Assembly (NCBI GenBank): GCA_030734395.1
Contig: JAUZTG010000012.1
Span: 124,001-188,000 of the forward strand
Length of the DNA: 64,000 bases
Origin: Sarocladium kiliense
Lineage: Eukaryota > Ascomycota > Sordariomycetes > Hypocreales > Sarocladiaceae
Direction of reading: 5' to 3'
Below the pieces are notes generated by a model. That model made no database searches and was not told where the DNA came from. It saw only the letters and a list, made by a program, of their open reading frames with translations. The translations under genes were made by a program, and so were the position numbers. This document shows, piece by piece, positions 34,748 through 46,976 of this stretch. Position 1 is the first letter of the stretch. Every line of letters begins with the position of its first letter.

Positions 34748-36217
34748 ATGCCGCCCATATACCCCCAGAACAACAATATGCTAGCCATATCGTTGGCTGA
34801 GAAGACCCGTTTCCGTGCTGGCGACACCATTATCGGATGGGTCACTCGTTCTGCCCACATCGTCGACTCGGACGTTGCGTTGTCTATCAAGTTTCTAGGC
34901 AGAACCAAGGTCAAGATTGTCATCTCTCGCGGCCAGAGCAGCAGCACATATCGCAGTCGCTACATCTTTTGGAACTCACGAAATCCACCTGTCTCTGCAA
35001 GACTTTACAACGGCCCTATTCATGTGCCACCCAATATCGAGGAATCGCAGTCCTGGCCGTTCGCTATCACTATTCCAACTAATATCCCAGAGGAGACCAT
35101 CTACCAGGAGGAGAGTGACGCAACGTTTCTCAAACCTGGAGATCCAGAGACAGTTCAGCTGCCGGGATCATACATGTTTGATGACGATAGCTTCTGGGGC
35201 AACTCCTCTGAGGCATACGTCGACTATCATCTCGAGGCCGTGCTACAGGACAGTAAGGGCCATAGGTTCGAGGCGCGGATCCCTATTAAGATTGATGGGC
35301 CATCGTCACCCATTCCCATCACCGACTTCGGCGTGAGGAGCTTCCGCGGCAACCTGCAGTTCCTGAATACCCATCGCCTCAACCCAGCTCTGGCCGACGC
35401 CAAGTTGTCATTCGGCCAAAAGGCTCAGCAAGTTTTCGGCTCATCCAAAGTGCCAATCCTTGCTTTTCAAATCACCGCCAACACGCCGTCTGTTCTTCAA
35501 CTTGACAACCCCAACTTCATCCCCTTCCAGGTTCAGGGGTCAGTCATGAAAGACCGGACAAGCGAGGTGCTTCGAGACTTGCATCCTACTCTCGTTATCA
35601 CAAGGTTTTTGCTTCGACTTACTGCCAATTGCAAAGTGATTGCGCCAGGAACATTCAGTAGTCACGACGAGAACGGAGAAACAACTTGGACCATTATCGA
35701 GTATCTGCACCGTGGGACGACCCGTGGTGCAAGCTCACCTTCGCCGTCACCCTCGCCATCTGAGGGCAACGTCCAGGAGGATACCAATGTCAAGGGAGAA
35801 CCCAAAGCAGCCAAAGTAGCACGCGAAGAGCAGGCCACCGCTGAGCCCCCGCCCGACGCTGATACTTTGATCTTACCCATGGATTCGGCCCCTTTTCCTT
35901 TGGATCTGGGTCAAGCGCTTCAGCTTCGGCTGCCCAGAGTTTTACGCCAAAGACTTGTGACACCAAGCTTCAATACTTTCAACATACACAATTCACATAC
36001 CCTAAGTTGGGAGCTGCGAGTCGAAGCGGCAGGGAAGGACACTACATTCTATGGGAAACATTCCGTCAACGTCATGCCACCTAGTGAAGAGACTCTTCCC
36101 TTGTACAATGCGGACGCAGAGCCTCAACCCTACAGATCGAATGCTGGGCAATACATCCGAGGTGCCGGCCGTGATGGGGGAGGCCACAGTGCAGCCCATA
36201 TTGCCCCCGGAGCCTGA
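34748..36217 (+). CDS. Arrestin-like N-terminal domain protein
   Basis: Intronless gene of 489 residues. The first about 190 residues look like an arrestin N-domain: AEKTRFRAGDTIIGWVTR, a beta-rich core with IKFLGRTKVKI, then WPFAITIPTNI and a YVDYHLEAVLQ strand. A second beta-rich half is interrupted by a low-complexity Ser-Pro/Glu/Ala insert (about 325-375). Fungal arrestin-related proteins often adapt ubiquitin ligases to plasma-membrane transporters. I do not see a clear PPxY motif, so a Rsp5-adaptor role is not supported. The protein ends in a Gly-rich tail close to the edge of the AT-rich block. Confidence 0.75.
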   Translation: MPPIYPQNNNMLAISLAEKTRFRAGDTIIGWVTRSAHIVDSDVALSIKFLGRTKVKIVISRGQSSSTYRSRYIFWNSRNPPVSARLYNGPIHVPPNIEESQSWPFAITIPTNIPEETIYQEESDATFLKPGDPETVQLPGSYMFDDDSFWGNSSEAYVDYHLEAVLQDSKGHRFEARIPIKIDGPSSPIPITDFGVRSFRGNLQFLNTHRLNPALADAKLSFGQKAQQVFGSSKVPILAFQITANTPSVLQLDNPNFIPFQVQGSVMKDRTSEVLRDLHPTLVITRFLLRLTANCKVIAPGTFSSHDENGETTWTIIEYLHRGTTRGASSPSPSPSPSEGNVQEDTNVKGEPKAAKVAREEQATAEPPPDADTLILPMDSAPFPLDLGQALQLRLPRVLRQRLVTPSFNTFNIHNSHTLSWELRVEAAGKDTTFYGKHSVNVMPPSEETLPLYNADAEPQPYRSNAGQYIRGAGRDGGGHSAAHIAPGA

Positions 36218-36704
36218 GCAGCTGCGAGATATGGCAGTTGAGCACTGCGACGGCCGAGATTTAGTTCATGACGACAATCCCTTGCGAAAGTCGGGTTCAG
36301 TCCCTGGCAAGGGACCTGGCGCACCTGCTTTACTTTCTTTGTTGTGCCCAGATGCGACGCGTCCGCAATCACTGGCGACACTGAGCCTGAGCTGATGGAC
36401 ACAGTATATAGTTGGCCGTCAAGTACGCCTTCCTTGAGACTTTACGATGGAATGATAAGTATGGTTCATTTGAGTTTGACCTGAACCACCTCAAGTCAAT
36501 ACGCTCAGGGCAGCTATGCTGGCCTTGGACGATTGATCTCCCTGCAAATAAAGTAACGGGGTCAATATCAGAGAACCTTGGTTGGTTTACTGTGAAAAAC
36601 GCCGTAGAGAGAAAGTGCTCACCGGAACGCTCACTTGAACTCATAAAGTCATCATGACAGCCTTGTTGACCCACGGGTTCACACACTGGTCTAGCCGATG
36701 ACAC
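36218..36704. other. Transition from gene-rich DNA to the AT-rich block
   Basis: 3' flank of the arrestin-like gene. Base composition is normal until about 36.7 kb and then turns AT-rich within roughly 100-200 bp. No gene is seen. Confidence 0.5.
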
Positions 36705-37597
36705 AGACTTGTATCTTGATAGTAAACAGAATGATTGTCTGATCCATTGAGTTTCCCGCGGCTTGACTAACCTGAGAGGTTTGATCCGTTAAATAAAAGC
36801 ATGCTATAGCTTTACTTTTTGTGATAATGTTTTTTGTCTTATCAAGTAGACAATACTTGCAGATGGTGCTAATTCCTGAAATATTCAGATTCCGAGAACA
36901 ACAATCCTTTACAAACATAACCGACTCGAGGTAATAGGAAGTAAAAAAAAATGATGACCAGCTTATTAGTTGACTGAGTTACTAAATGCTATAATTTGAA
37001 CCCATAACTCAAATTACAACTTTAACTATAATCAGTATACTGTATAGTAATTGCACTGCTTATGCTGATTATTATTAGTAATTAGTTAGTTTTGATTATT
37101 ATGACTCGTACTACACTAATGTCAGATTACCAGGTGACGCAGGTTTATAAAAGTGTGGAGTGTAATGAGGCGAACTCATTACTAGACAGAGGGTAATTAT
37201 ATAAGCATTTTCTCTAGTCTTCCTTATTGATTAATATAATATAACCCCTCTCTTTTTATCCTTTCCCTCGCACGCAAATTATAGGCTGATATGTTTCCCG
37301 TAAATTAACCAGACACCTCTATCTATGGCTAACAAAACGTCACAGGGAGCTAAGGCCGTAGACCTAGATACCCAACTACAGCAGGAAAGCCTCATATTTA
37401 ATTGTCTCAATCGACAATTGGTTGACAACTGAATACAAGTCAAACTAAGTAATACGTTTAGTAGACGACATGAATAATTATAGTCGTTCCTAGTCCCTGA
37501 GAACCAGGGCTGTGAAATTAGTTATAATCATACTACTATAATTAACTGACTACACTAAATACCAGGATTATAAATACGCTACCAACGTAGTAACTAC

Positions 37598-37671
37598 CAG
37601 GGTTGTGATTTTAGTAACTACGTAGTAACTACACTCAGTGCTGTAAACTACTAACTCAGTTTACAACCCTG
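37598..37671. mobile_element. hAT-like MITE, 74 bp, perfect 8-bp TSD
   Basis: Begins CAGGGTTGTGA and ends TTACAACCCTG. Both flanks read GTAACTAC (8/8). The interior is a nearly palindromic string of TAGTAACTAC-type words. Confidence 0.75.
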
Positions 37672-39751
37672 GTAACTACTGTAGTTACTAATAACTGTAT
37701 TTAGTAAATCTACTAACTAAAGTTACCAACTATAGTCTACTAATTATAGTAGTAATCATAGTTTCTATATTATAATAACTTAGCTAATATAAGTTTATTT
37801 GTTATATATGAAATACCTCATACCAGCCTAGCCTTTAAGTTGTTATTTAATATACAGGAGAGTAATTATGAGCTATTTTTAGCCTTAATAAGGCTATTGA
37901 TGAGTAAACTATAATTACTATAGTTATTAGCTAACCAATTAACTATATTAGTTAGTGGTCACTCCAACTCACTTTCACAATCCTGATTAAGTACAGTAGA
38001 TACTATAGTTACTCATTGAGTAACTCATTGAGTTTTTAACTCATGAGTTAATTACTTTACCAACTTACACTAACTTATGAAGCTAATTCTAACTCACTTA
38101 GTAGCTTATTTAGTAACTTAAAAAGGTTTCGTGTAGTATATAATTAATAATATAATAATAGTAACTTATTTATAAAAGTCTATTAGTATATATTCAGTTG
38201 TATAGTTTTTATCTAAAAACTCTACCAATTAGTTTACTTAACTTGTTTAGTAACTTATAGCTTACGAGTTAATAGTTATTAATTAACTCATAATAACTCC
38301 ATAAGTTAATTACTTTACCAACTAAAGGATTAGCTTATCGAGTTATAAGTTATTAATTAGCCTATGAGTTAATCGATTTACTAACACATATACTATCTTA
38401 ATGAGTTCACTTCACAACCCTGGTAGTAAGAAATTCACAAACCTATTATCCTTAAGTGACGTCAATACGGGCCATATTCGCTCTAGATAGGGTTATGACC
38501 AGTAAGTAGTACTCAATCAGTTACCCATAACTCACTGAGCTGGGAATTTACAAGTATCAGAGTTAGTAAGTAAATCATTTCTAGAGTTTTTTATATTAAC
38601 TATATCTCGATGAGGAGTAGTTAATTATCTTATTAAATGATACTTCTAATAATATTACAACACTAAGCATATACTAAAATAAGCTAATTAGATAGAGTAG
38701 GCTCCGTTTTTACCTGAGTGAGTTATTTTAAACTTAAGTAATAAACCAAAACTTATATATTATTAACGAAGACTTTGAATTATTAACTTAATGGTCTACT
38801 GCGTGACAATGTAAAATTAAAATTATTGAGTTACTTATCACCAGGTTTATAAAAGTGACTTGTAGTTAATGGTTACTAATTAACTGACTACTAACTAATG
38901 TAATCAATTGCTTACTACTAACTACAGTAATTGGAAACTTTAGTTAGTTAACTTACAAACTACAGTTATTAGTAACTACAACTCATAATATAGTTAGTAT
39001 AGTCTATAGTAACTATATTAACTATATTTTACTAACTAAATAGGCTGTGATATAAAAGTACTATTATCAACTGAAGACAATATATTCAATCAAGAACTTC
39101 AAGGGTTATTATTATCAGTTATAAGTCCTTACTTAAGTACTAAGTCCATAAGACAATAAACAGACTCAATACCCGTACTTACTTACTGCTCTATAGACGT
39201 AATGCTTACCCTTGACGTATGTTAACAGGTTAATATTAGTAACTCCCTCAGCTATTTTATCAGTAACTAGATGAGTTGGCTTTGACTCATTAGCAATTCA
39301 AGTCATAACTCTGCAATCAACTACTATGCTTTGCAAGTTTGCTATGTTAATAACTAAATACAGTAGTTAATAGCCAACTCTTAAACGGCAAATAGTATAG
39401 TTAATTAGTTACAATAGTACAACTAACTACAAACTAGTTTCACAGCCCGGGCAGTTGCTATAAATTGTTATTAGTAAGTAAGAAGACTAACTGAACTGAA
39501 TACTAGAAATTATCACATTCAGCAAATTTATCGTCGGGCTCTCCCCTGTCTTAGCCAGCATAGGTAGTAGATTATAGTCTATAGGAAAATATCTATAAGC
39601 TCAAACAACCATCCAGCTACATCAATTGCTAGCACTTACTTCGTTGCCTGGAGATATAGTGTGAAAGTAATCAAATTTACCTTCGCAGGTATTATTAGTA
39701 GGTAACAAGAAGTTACACCAGCTTCAGTGTCTAGTTTTCTACTAGAATACT

Positions 39752-39829
39752 CAGGGTTATGAATTTGAGTCATACTTAGTGGTTAGTAGCAATAATAGTA
39801 GCTAATTTAGTAACTAATCCACAAGCCCG
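39752..39829. mobile_element. hAT-like MITE, 78 bp
   Basis: Termini CAGGGTTATGA and CCACAAGCCCG. Flanks AGAATACT and AAAATACT (7/8, the difference a G/A transition). Confidence 0.65.
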
Positions 39830-40033
39830 AAAATACTTGTAAGGAATTCATGTATTGCTCTAAGAGAAAATCTATGAGTAATATGATTAAAGATGGTAGG
39901 TTAGGTCTACCAAGTGCTTACCCTTATCTTGATTGAAATTTAAAAGCAAATTAACGAGAAGTAGGCTATTCACGCATGGTCTTGGCTAAAAGTTCAGAAA
40001 TACCAATAGAAACATCATCAAAATCTTTTAAAG

Positions 40034-40449
40034 CAAGATTATGGATTAGTTACTACCGTCGTAACTACTAGAGTTACTAATAAATATAGCTAGTAAATCT
40101 ATTAATTAGAGTTGTTAACTATAGTGGCTGGTAATTACTATTGAGTATAGTATAGTTTAAACATCAAAGTAGTAATTGTAATTATAAATATATAAATTTG
40201 GTATAAATAGCTTGACCTTAAGTCAAGTTAATTACTTAGATACTTAATCTATTCATAAGCCGCATTTAATATAGAGATAGCTAACAATAAACCTAGCACA
40301 ATCAGTATAATCGATTATTAAGTTAGCAATTAGTTACGTTAATTACCGCCTAATATACTTGGCAGTTTTTAATCAACTACGGTCAGTAAGTGAATACCTG
40401 CAGGTAACTACTAACTGCTAACTAGAACTCATATTCACTCACAACCCTG
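40034..40449. mobile_element. hAT-like MITE, 416 bp, degraded left end
   Basis: Left end CAAGATTATGG is a G-to-A degraded version of the terminus and the right end TCACAACCCTG is intact. Flanks TTTTAAAG and CTTCAAGG agree at 5 of 8 positions, and all three differences are transitions. Confidence 0.45.
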
Positions 40450-41114
40450 CTTCAAGGTATATACACAATGAGGGCGTCTGCCCGCATGGTGGGGAACATG
40501 AGTTAATGACTGCACTTAAGCTACAAAATATTAGACAGTACGATTACTTTAAACTAAGATATATCCTTCCTTTTACTTCCCTTTGTTCTAAAATTTTGTT
40601 GTTAGGTTTTTATAGTAGACTTTAGCTTAGATGAACTGGAAGACACTTCTCATATGTGAGATCTATTTTTTGCATTTATCTTATGCTTGCGAAGCAACTC
40701 AACTATAGAGTTAGAGGCTTAATAATATAAAGGCCGTCGTTTGAGCTCCTTATCAAGTTATGACATGAGGTTCTTAACTTACTGAGTTACATATTTCAAT
40801 TGTAAGTCAACTCATGATCAAGTATGTTCAGAAATATGTCTGTTCCTCGAATAGCTTAATAGGCTATGAGTCAGTGATTGAGATCTTAACTCAATAAAGA
40901 TAGATGGCTTCTTAACACAGGACGTAACCTTTACTCATGAACCCAGAAGTTACATGTTACTTGATTTGGCAAGGTCAGGTATGGCTAAAAGTGTATGTAG
41001 CTTTAATCTACTTGTTAGGTCTTCTAAATTATATATAATATTTATATGGGCTTAGTAATATATGAACATGAATAACTATAGTTACCGCATTAGTTACTAA
41101 AGTGCAGTTAAGAG

Positions 41115-41619
41115 CAAGATTGTTAAAGTGAGTTGTACTTAACGTGTGTAGTTAACTAACTCCTGAGTAATGAAAGTTAATTATTAACTATTGACTACAG
41201 TAGTTGATAGCTTTACTTAGTAAATTTAGAAATCCAAATATTTAGTAAGTACTACTCATTATTATAGTTAGTAACTTTAAGTAGAAGTACTATTGGTTAT
41301 AGCTATGAGGAATAATACCTTACAGTAAGTATAGCTAGTATAGTTAGTAGCAATTATGTAGTTATAGTTTATAAACTAATACATATAATTCAAAGTAATA
41401 TGAGGAATTGAACATGTACCAAATGAGCTTATAGTAGCTAACTCATTTTTAGATATATGGCACTGTAGATATTACTGTAGTTAGTAACTTTAATTAATAA
41501 ATTTACCAACTAATATAATTAGGAGCTTTTTGTTTTATTTTAATTAGGAACTTCAGTTACTTGCTCCAGTTCTCAACAACTATAGTTGTTACTACGGTAG
41601 CAACTGATTCACAATCCTA
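41115..41619. mobile_element. hAT-like MITE, 505 bp
   Basis: Left end CAAGATTGTTA continues AAGTGAGTTGTA, the usual subterminal sequence of one subfamily. The right end is TCACAATCCTA. Flanks GTTAAGAG and GATAAGAG (7/8). Confidence 0.6.
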
Positions 41620-41692
41620 GATAAGAGTTACTACTTACTATAATAGTTAATAAGTTTACTTGGTAAGTAAGTTCACTAAATGCATTTGTTAG

Positions 41693-42003
41693 CACGGTTG
41701 TGAAATTGACTGATGAGTTGAACACATTGAGTTTAGTAACTTATAACTCATTGAGTTATGAGTTATTTAGTAAGTTAAAAATACCTGAATTATCTGTCTC
41801 TTGAAAAGAAAATAGCTGATTTTAGCATAAACTAGTAAACTAACCATTGGTTTTTTTTGTAACTACTAACTATGTATTTACTCATAGCTTGTAAGTAAAA
41901 AAGCCACTCATTATGTAACTTGAGTTACTAATTGAGTTAGTACTTGATTTATTAAGTTACCAACTCCATGAGTTGCTACGTTAGGAACTAGTTCACAAGC
42001 TTG
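41693..42003. mobile_element. hAT-like MITE, 311 bp, AACTCA type
   Basis: Left end CACGGTTGTGA followed by AATTGACTGATGAGTTG; right end TCACAAGCTTG. The interior is rich in TGAGTT/AACTCA. The flanks do not give a clear 8-bp repeat. Confidence 0.5.
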
Positions 42004-42015
42004 AGCTTGTTTGAG

Positions 42016-42235
42016 CCGGCTTGTGAAAGTGCGTTCTAGTTAGCAGTTAGTAGGTAACTGACTACTAACTAATTGAGTCAATTGCTAACTAATTACTATT
42101 GTAGTTAGAAAATTTTAATTAATAGATTTACTAACTAATACAGTTACTAATTAGAACTGTAGTAAGTTATTGTATTTACTAACAAACTGTAGTAGCTACA
42201 GTAGTTACTAATTGAGTAACTAATTCACAACCCTG
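42016..42235. mobile_element. hAT-like MITE, 220 bp, TAGTTA type
   Basis: Left end CCGGCTTGTGA followed by AAGTGCGTTCTAGTTAG; right end TCACAACCCTG. The flanks match only 5/8. It lies 12 bp after the previous element. Confidence 0.5.
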
Positions 42236-42942
42236 GTTATGAGGTACTAATTAACTTATAAGTTGATTATTTACTGACTTATATTCACGTGTTAATTAAT
42301 GTTTAACTTAATTAAGAATCTAATTAGTAACTTATTGAATAACTCAAGTTATTACTTAATAATACTGCTATTATAATAATTATAATTACATATATTCAAA
42401 TAAGGTAATATAGTTATTTTAATAAATGATATTATTATACCACTACTTGTATACTGAACGAAGCTTTTTTGATAGACTTAGGTAATTGACTTATTTCTAA
42501 CTTAATAAGTAATTTATAACCTGATAAGTCAATTAACTTACTACCTCAACTCCTAACTCATTGAGTTAATGAGTTGCTAATTAGCTCATGAGTTAATTTC
42601 ACAATGCTGCTATAAGACGTTCGTTCATCTGGTAAGCTTTCTTAAGACCTACTTTTTAGTCTCTAGGTATCTTAAAATACTGTACATTCTTTACGTTAGT
42701 TTCTAATGAGTAGCTCAATGACCAACCTAAAAATATATGATCGGCAATCTTAGTTGGCTAATTACTGTGGCTGCACAACTGTCTATAGTTGTTTTACTTA
42801 AATCTCGGGTTGTAAGACTATAAGTTCAGGTCTTGGACAATGTATAGTAACCCTAACAATTAGTGGGGCTGTGTTCTCTGATTACTAGAAATGATTTTAG
42901 ATAGCTATTTTGGTGAACATAATAATTAATTATATTAGCCTA

Positions 42943-43147
42943 CAGGGTTGTGATTTTAGTAACTCCTTAAGTAACTGAATGAGTTAATAAATTGACTAAC
43001 TCATATAAAAACTCAAGGAGTTATGAGTTACTGATTTAATTTAGTCATGAATTAACATATCCACTAACTTAAACTAACTCATTAACTCAATCAGTAACTC
43101 TTAACTCAATCAAGGAGTTTCACTGATTACTTAATTGAACTACCCTG
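42943..43147. mobile_element. hAT-like MITE, 205 bp, perfect 8-bp TSD
   Basis: Left end CAGGGTTGTGA intact, right end degraded to AACTACCCTG. Both flanks read TTAGCCTA (8/8), a word not made of the repeat's own motifs, so this is the strongest target-site duplication in the block. Confidence 0.75.
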
Positions 43148-43579
43148 TTAGCCTATAATCTGGATAAATAAGTATACTTCGTAGTTCGTAACTAATAGGT
43201 TTATTAATTGTATTCGTTCTATCACTTGTAACTGGAACTACTATACTTACTAACTACCACGTAGTACTTGCTGTAGTCACTGGCTTAGTAAACAATCTAT
43301 AATTCTCCCTAGTGTTCATTTTCTCAAGTTAGCCGATTAAGAGCACACGTACCTCTTGTTTGTCAACTTGTTAACAGGGCTCTGAGATTAGTTTGTAGCT
43401 GAACTAATATACTGAACTTAACTTAACTGACTAGATTCACTATCAGTCGAAGCTGGACGTTAACACCTATAATGAGTTGGTTCGTGGGTAGATTAACTAA
43501 GTATAGTAGTTCGCAGTAACTAAAAGCTGCGATAGTAAGCAGTCTAATAACTAGAATAATTCACTATACTAATAAGTAC

Positions 43580-43901
43580 CGGGGTTGTAAAAGTGCGTTG
43601 TAGTTAGTAGATAGTAACTTTAGTTAGTAGTTACTACTAACTACACTTTATTAGCTAACAGCTTTAATTAATGTGCTATTTAGCTTATTATAGCTTTTTA
43701 TCTAATATATAATAGATACAAGTTTGAGCTATTTTTAACCATTAAATAAATATTAGATAGGGTATCATTAGCTAAAACATATACTATTATATAAAAGTGT
43801 AGTTACTACGTCAGTTAGTAAACTGTAGTTTATAGTAACTACTAACTACAGTTGTTAGTAACTACACTGGTTACTAATTTAGTAACTAGTTCACAAGCCT
43901 G
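43580..43901. mobile_element. hAT-like MITE, 322 bp, TAGTTA type
   Basis: Left end CGGGGTTGTAA followed by AAGTGCGTTGTAGTTAG; right end TCACAAGCCTG. Flanks ATAAGTAC and GTAAGTAC (7/8, one transition). Confidence 0.65.
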
Positions 43902-45945
43902 GTAAGTACTATATGGTGACTCGTAGCTATGATAGTAAAAGTTTTAGGTAGCTAATACAACTACTGACTCAAAACATTGTAATGCTCAATCTTGTAAGTA
44001 ATTAACAACCATCCTGATGATACTGATGATGAGTTACCATATAAGATAGTTTTCTTGAAGACGGAAAAATAACCCTCTTATTCAATCCATAACACGAAAC
44101 AATGGCTCTTAAACTAGAGCAATTAGTATATAGCATTCCATATGCTTTGACTGATGGTTACTATAAAACCCTTACCCAAGGTTAAAATCCGAATTGCTCA
44201 ATGATCATGAGCTTGTAAGTCATTGAGTTAGAAGGCTAGTAACTCAACTACTAACTCAGTGGGTTAATTAGTACCTTATAACTCAAGAAGTTGCTCATTA
44301 TAGGTATTCAACCCCCTAATTTGATGAGTTCTTGGTCACTGATAAGTTACTAGTTGAGTCAGTCATGTGAATTGATTCGTGGTGTTTTGAGCATGATAGT
44401 CAGCTCTGTAACTATAAAACGACGGTTTACAATGTAACTAAAAGCTAAAAGATACTATAGCATTAGCATTCTACTACGAAAAGCGATATACATTTACATG
44501 ATCCAATTTCTAATTATATGAGTAATTGTCAACTCAATTGCTTACTAATTCAGTGTCTAAACTTAATGAGTTTTACTCGTAACTTAAATCACAACCTATT
44601 GCTGTTGTAATCCATATTATATATATCAAGAATAGCTATTGGTTATTTTACTGTAGTTAGGATAGTTACTACTGTAACTACACTAATACTGAACATATTG
44701 ACTACAACACGAACTATATTTAACTAACCACATCACTTAGTAATTATAGTTACTAATTATTAACTATAAAGGTTAGCAGCTGTAGTAACTCAATACTACA
44801 GTAATTAGTGGAGTCAGTTACCTACAGAACTCCGACTACAACTCACTTTCACAGCCCTGCTTACAATAGTATACCTAGCGTATCATCCGTGACTGAGTTT
44901 GACTAGCTTGAGTGAACTGTAAATGCGTGCTGCCTCTAAGTCCCTGAAAACACTCTCAGCAACTACCAACTACTACTAGAACTCACTTTCGCAAGCCTGG
45001 TAACACAAGACTCCTGATATAGTGTTTCTAAGCTTTTGAAATCTCTCTTGCAACTTTCCAGATAACTGTATAAGTTAGCTTATATAACGCCTGCAGCCCT
45101 TGAAATACCACTGAGTTAGTTTTATTGTATTCAGTATAGTTTATTGTGACTATATTAACTGCACTTATTAATGTAGTCAGTAAATCTAGCAACTTACGGT
45201 TGGCGTTTGTTCGCAAAATTGCTGGCTGAGCTACTAGATAAGCTATACGTTATTAATTGACTGTTCAAGTTGATATCTAAGTAATGAAGTTACTAACTTA
45301 GTAAGCAGAAAACTCAATAATTTACTTAATGAGTACCTAATTTCAGAACCCTGAACCGTATAACTCTTATATCTTCCCGTTAACTATTGTTACCTTGTTT
45401 GGCAAATAGCTAAATACATATCAGTGTTAGCTTGATAAATTGCTAAATATAAGTTTATATTTTTAAAGGTGATTGATAGGATGACTTATAGCTTCTGAAA
45501 TAATAACATAATGAAAGTAGGCATTCGATTTACTAGCTTAATGCAATTAGCGCAAAAGTGTTATTGACGTCATCGTGGCTTTAAAACTTCATAGCCAAGA
45601 GGTAGGTCAATAGTACTTTAAAACTAGTATTTTCCTTTAATGACCTTTACATACCTACTTAAAGAATCCAGTCCTGCATAATATGATGGATCTGTATTCA
45701 ATCAAATCACTCCTGTTTTGTTGCATTGGTAGGGTTGTGATATAAGCTACTACTTTATCAGTCTTCAGGCTATTAGCTTAGATACGGAGTAACTTGATTA
45801 CTAGCTAGTAACTCAATTCGGAACTAGTCAGTTCATAAGTTAGTAACAGTAGGTGATTAATGATGTTCCATAACTTCTGAAAGTGGTTGAGAATTTGAAA
45901 CATAGTAACCTACCATCGCTACGTGGTGGTGCAGTTACTCCTAAC

Positions 45946-46062
45946 CAGGGTTGTGATTTGAGTTACTCATTGAGTTTTTGAGTTAATAAACAAGCAACTC
46001 AACTACCAACTCAATAAGTTAATTAATAACTCATAACTTATTGAGTTAATTTCACAACCCTG
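45946..46062. mobile_element. hAT-like MITE, 117 bp, AACTCA type
   Basis: Intact termini CAGGGTTGTGA and TCACAACCCTG. The interior consists of GAGTTACTCATTGAG-type words. Flanks CTCCTAAC and CTACTAAC (7/8). Confidence 0.7.
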
Positions 46063-46666
46063 CTACTAACTACTATAGTTATTAACTATAGTTTGGAATG
46101 GAGTTAATATAATAACAATTAATCACACTAATTATAGTTTAGTAATTAATAGCTAATATTTTTAATTATATGTAACCTATTAATACCCTTATATATAAGA
46201 TCTAATAAATTTAATAGTTATCTATTATTTACTAAATTAAACTAATAAATTCGGCGCTTATTAGGTAAGTTATATTAGTAATCATAAAACTATGATTATT
46301 ACGTTAGTCAGTTACTTGTAGTTAGTAGCTTTAGTTAGTATTTATTATTAACTATTGTGGTTAGTAACTTCACTTGCTAGATTTACTAACTACAGTTGTT
46401 AGTAACTAATCCACAACCTTGTATTTTATTCACCCTTATAAACAAGACGGGTAAATTATAATTACTACAATGGCTAGTGGGGCTATCAGGTATAGCTATG
46501 ACCAGGATTATGAAAGTAAGTTGTAGTTACACTACTATAACTTCAGTAGCTACTATAATTAATCATCATTAGTAATTATATTTAATTAATAAATATCTAA
46601 CTACTATAATTAACATCTTTTGATCAGAAAGTTTACTAAGTACTCTAGTAAGTATTAGCTAATAGC

Positions 46667-46976
46667 CAGGGTTGTGAATTTAACTCATGAGTTAAACTCA
46701 TTGAGTTTAGTCACTCATAACTTGTAAGTTAGTAGCTAAGCTGGTAAATTAATTAACTCATAAGTCAATGAGTTCATAGTTGAGTTACATGTATTATTAT
46801 GATTATTATAATAAACATACTACTAACTATATAACTTGAGCTACTAATTAATTTACTAATCAAGTTACTAGTTGAGTTAAAATTAACTTAGTAAGTTTGT
46901 TTGAGTTAGTAAATTAATTAACTCACAAGTTAGTTAGTTACTCGTAACTCAATGAGTTACTAAAATCACAACCCTA
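46667..46976. mobile_element. hAT-like MITE, 310 bp, AACTCA type
   Basis: Left end CAGGGTTGTGA followed by ATTTAACTCATGAG; right end TCACAACCCTA. Flanks CTAATAGC and CTCATAGG (6/8). Confidence 0.55.

Noticed and set aside
38842..39450. Another possible element with CAGGTTTATAA and TCACAGCCCGG ends (609 bp)
   Set aside because: Ends are degraded and the flanks do not match (CTTATCAC versus GCAGTTGC); the pairing of these two ends is not supported.
45028..45216. 62-codon frame in the AT-rich block
   Set aside because: No ATG-to-stop context, family likeness or conserved composition; a chance opening in AT-rich DNA.
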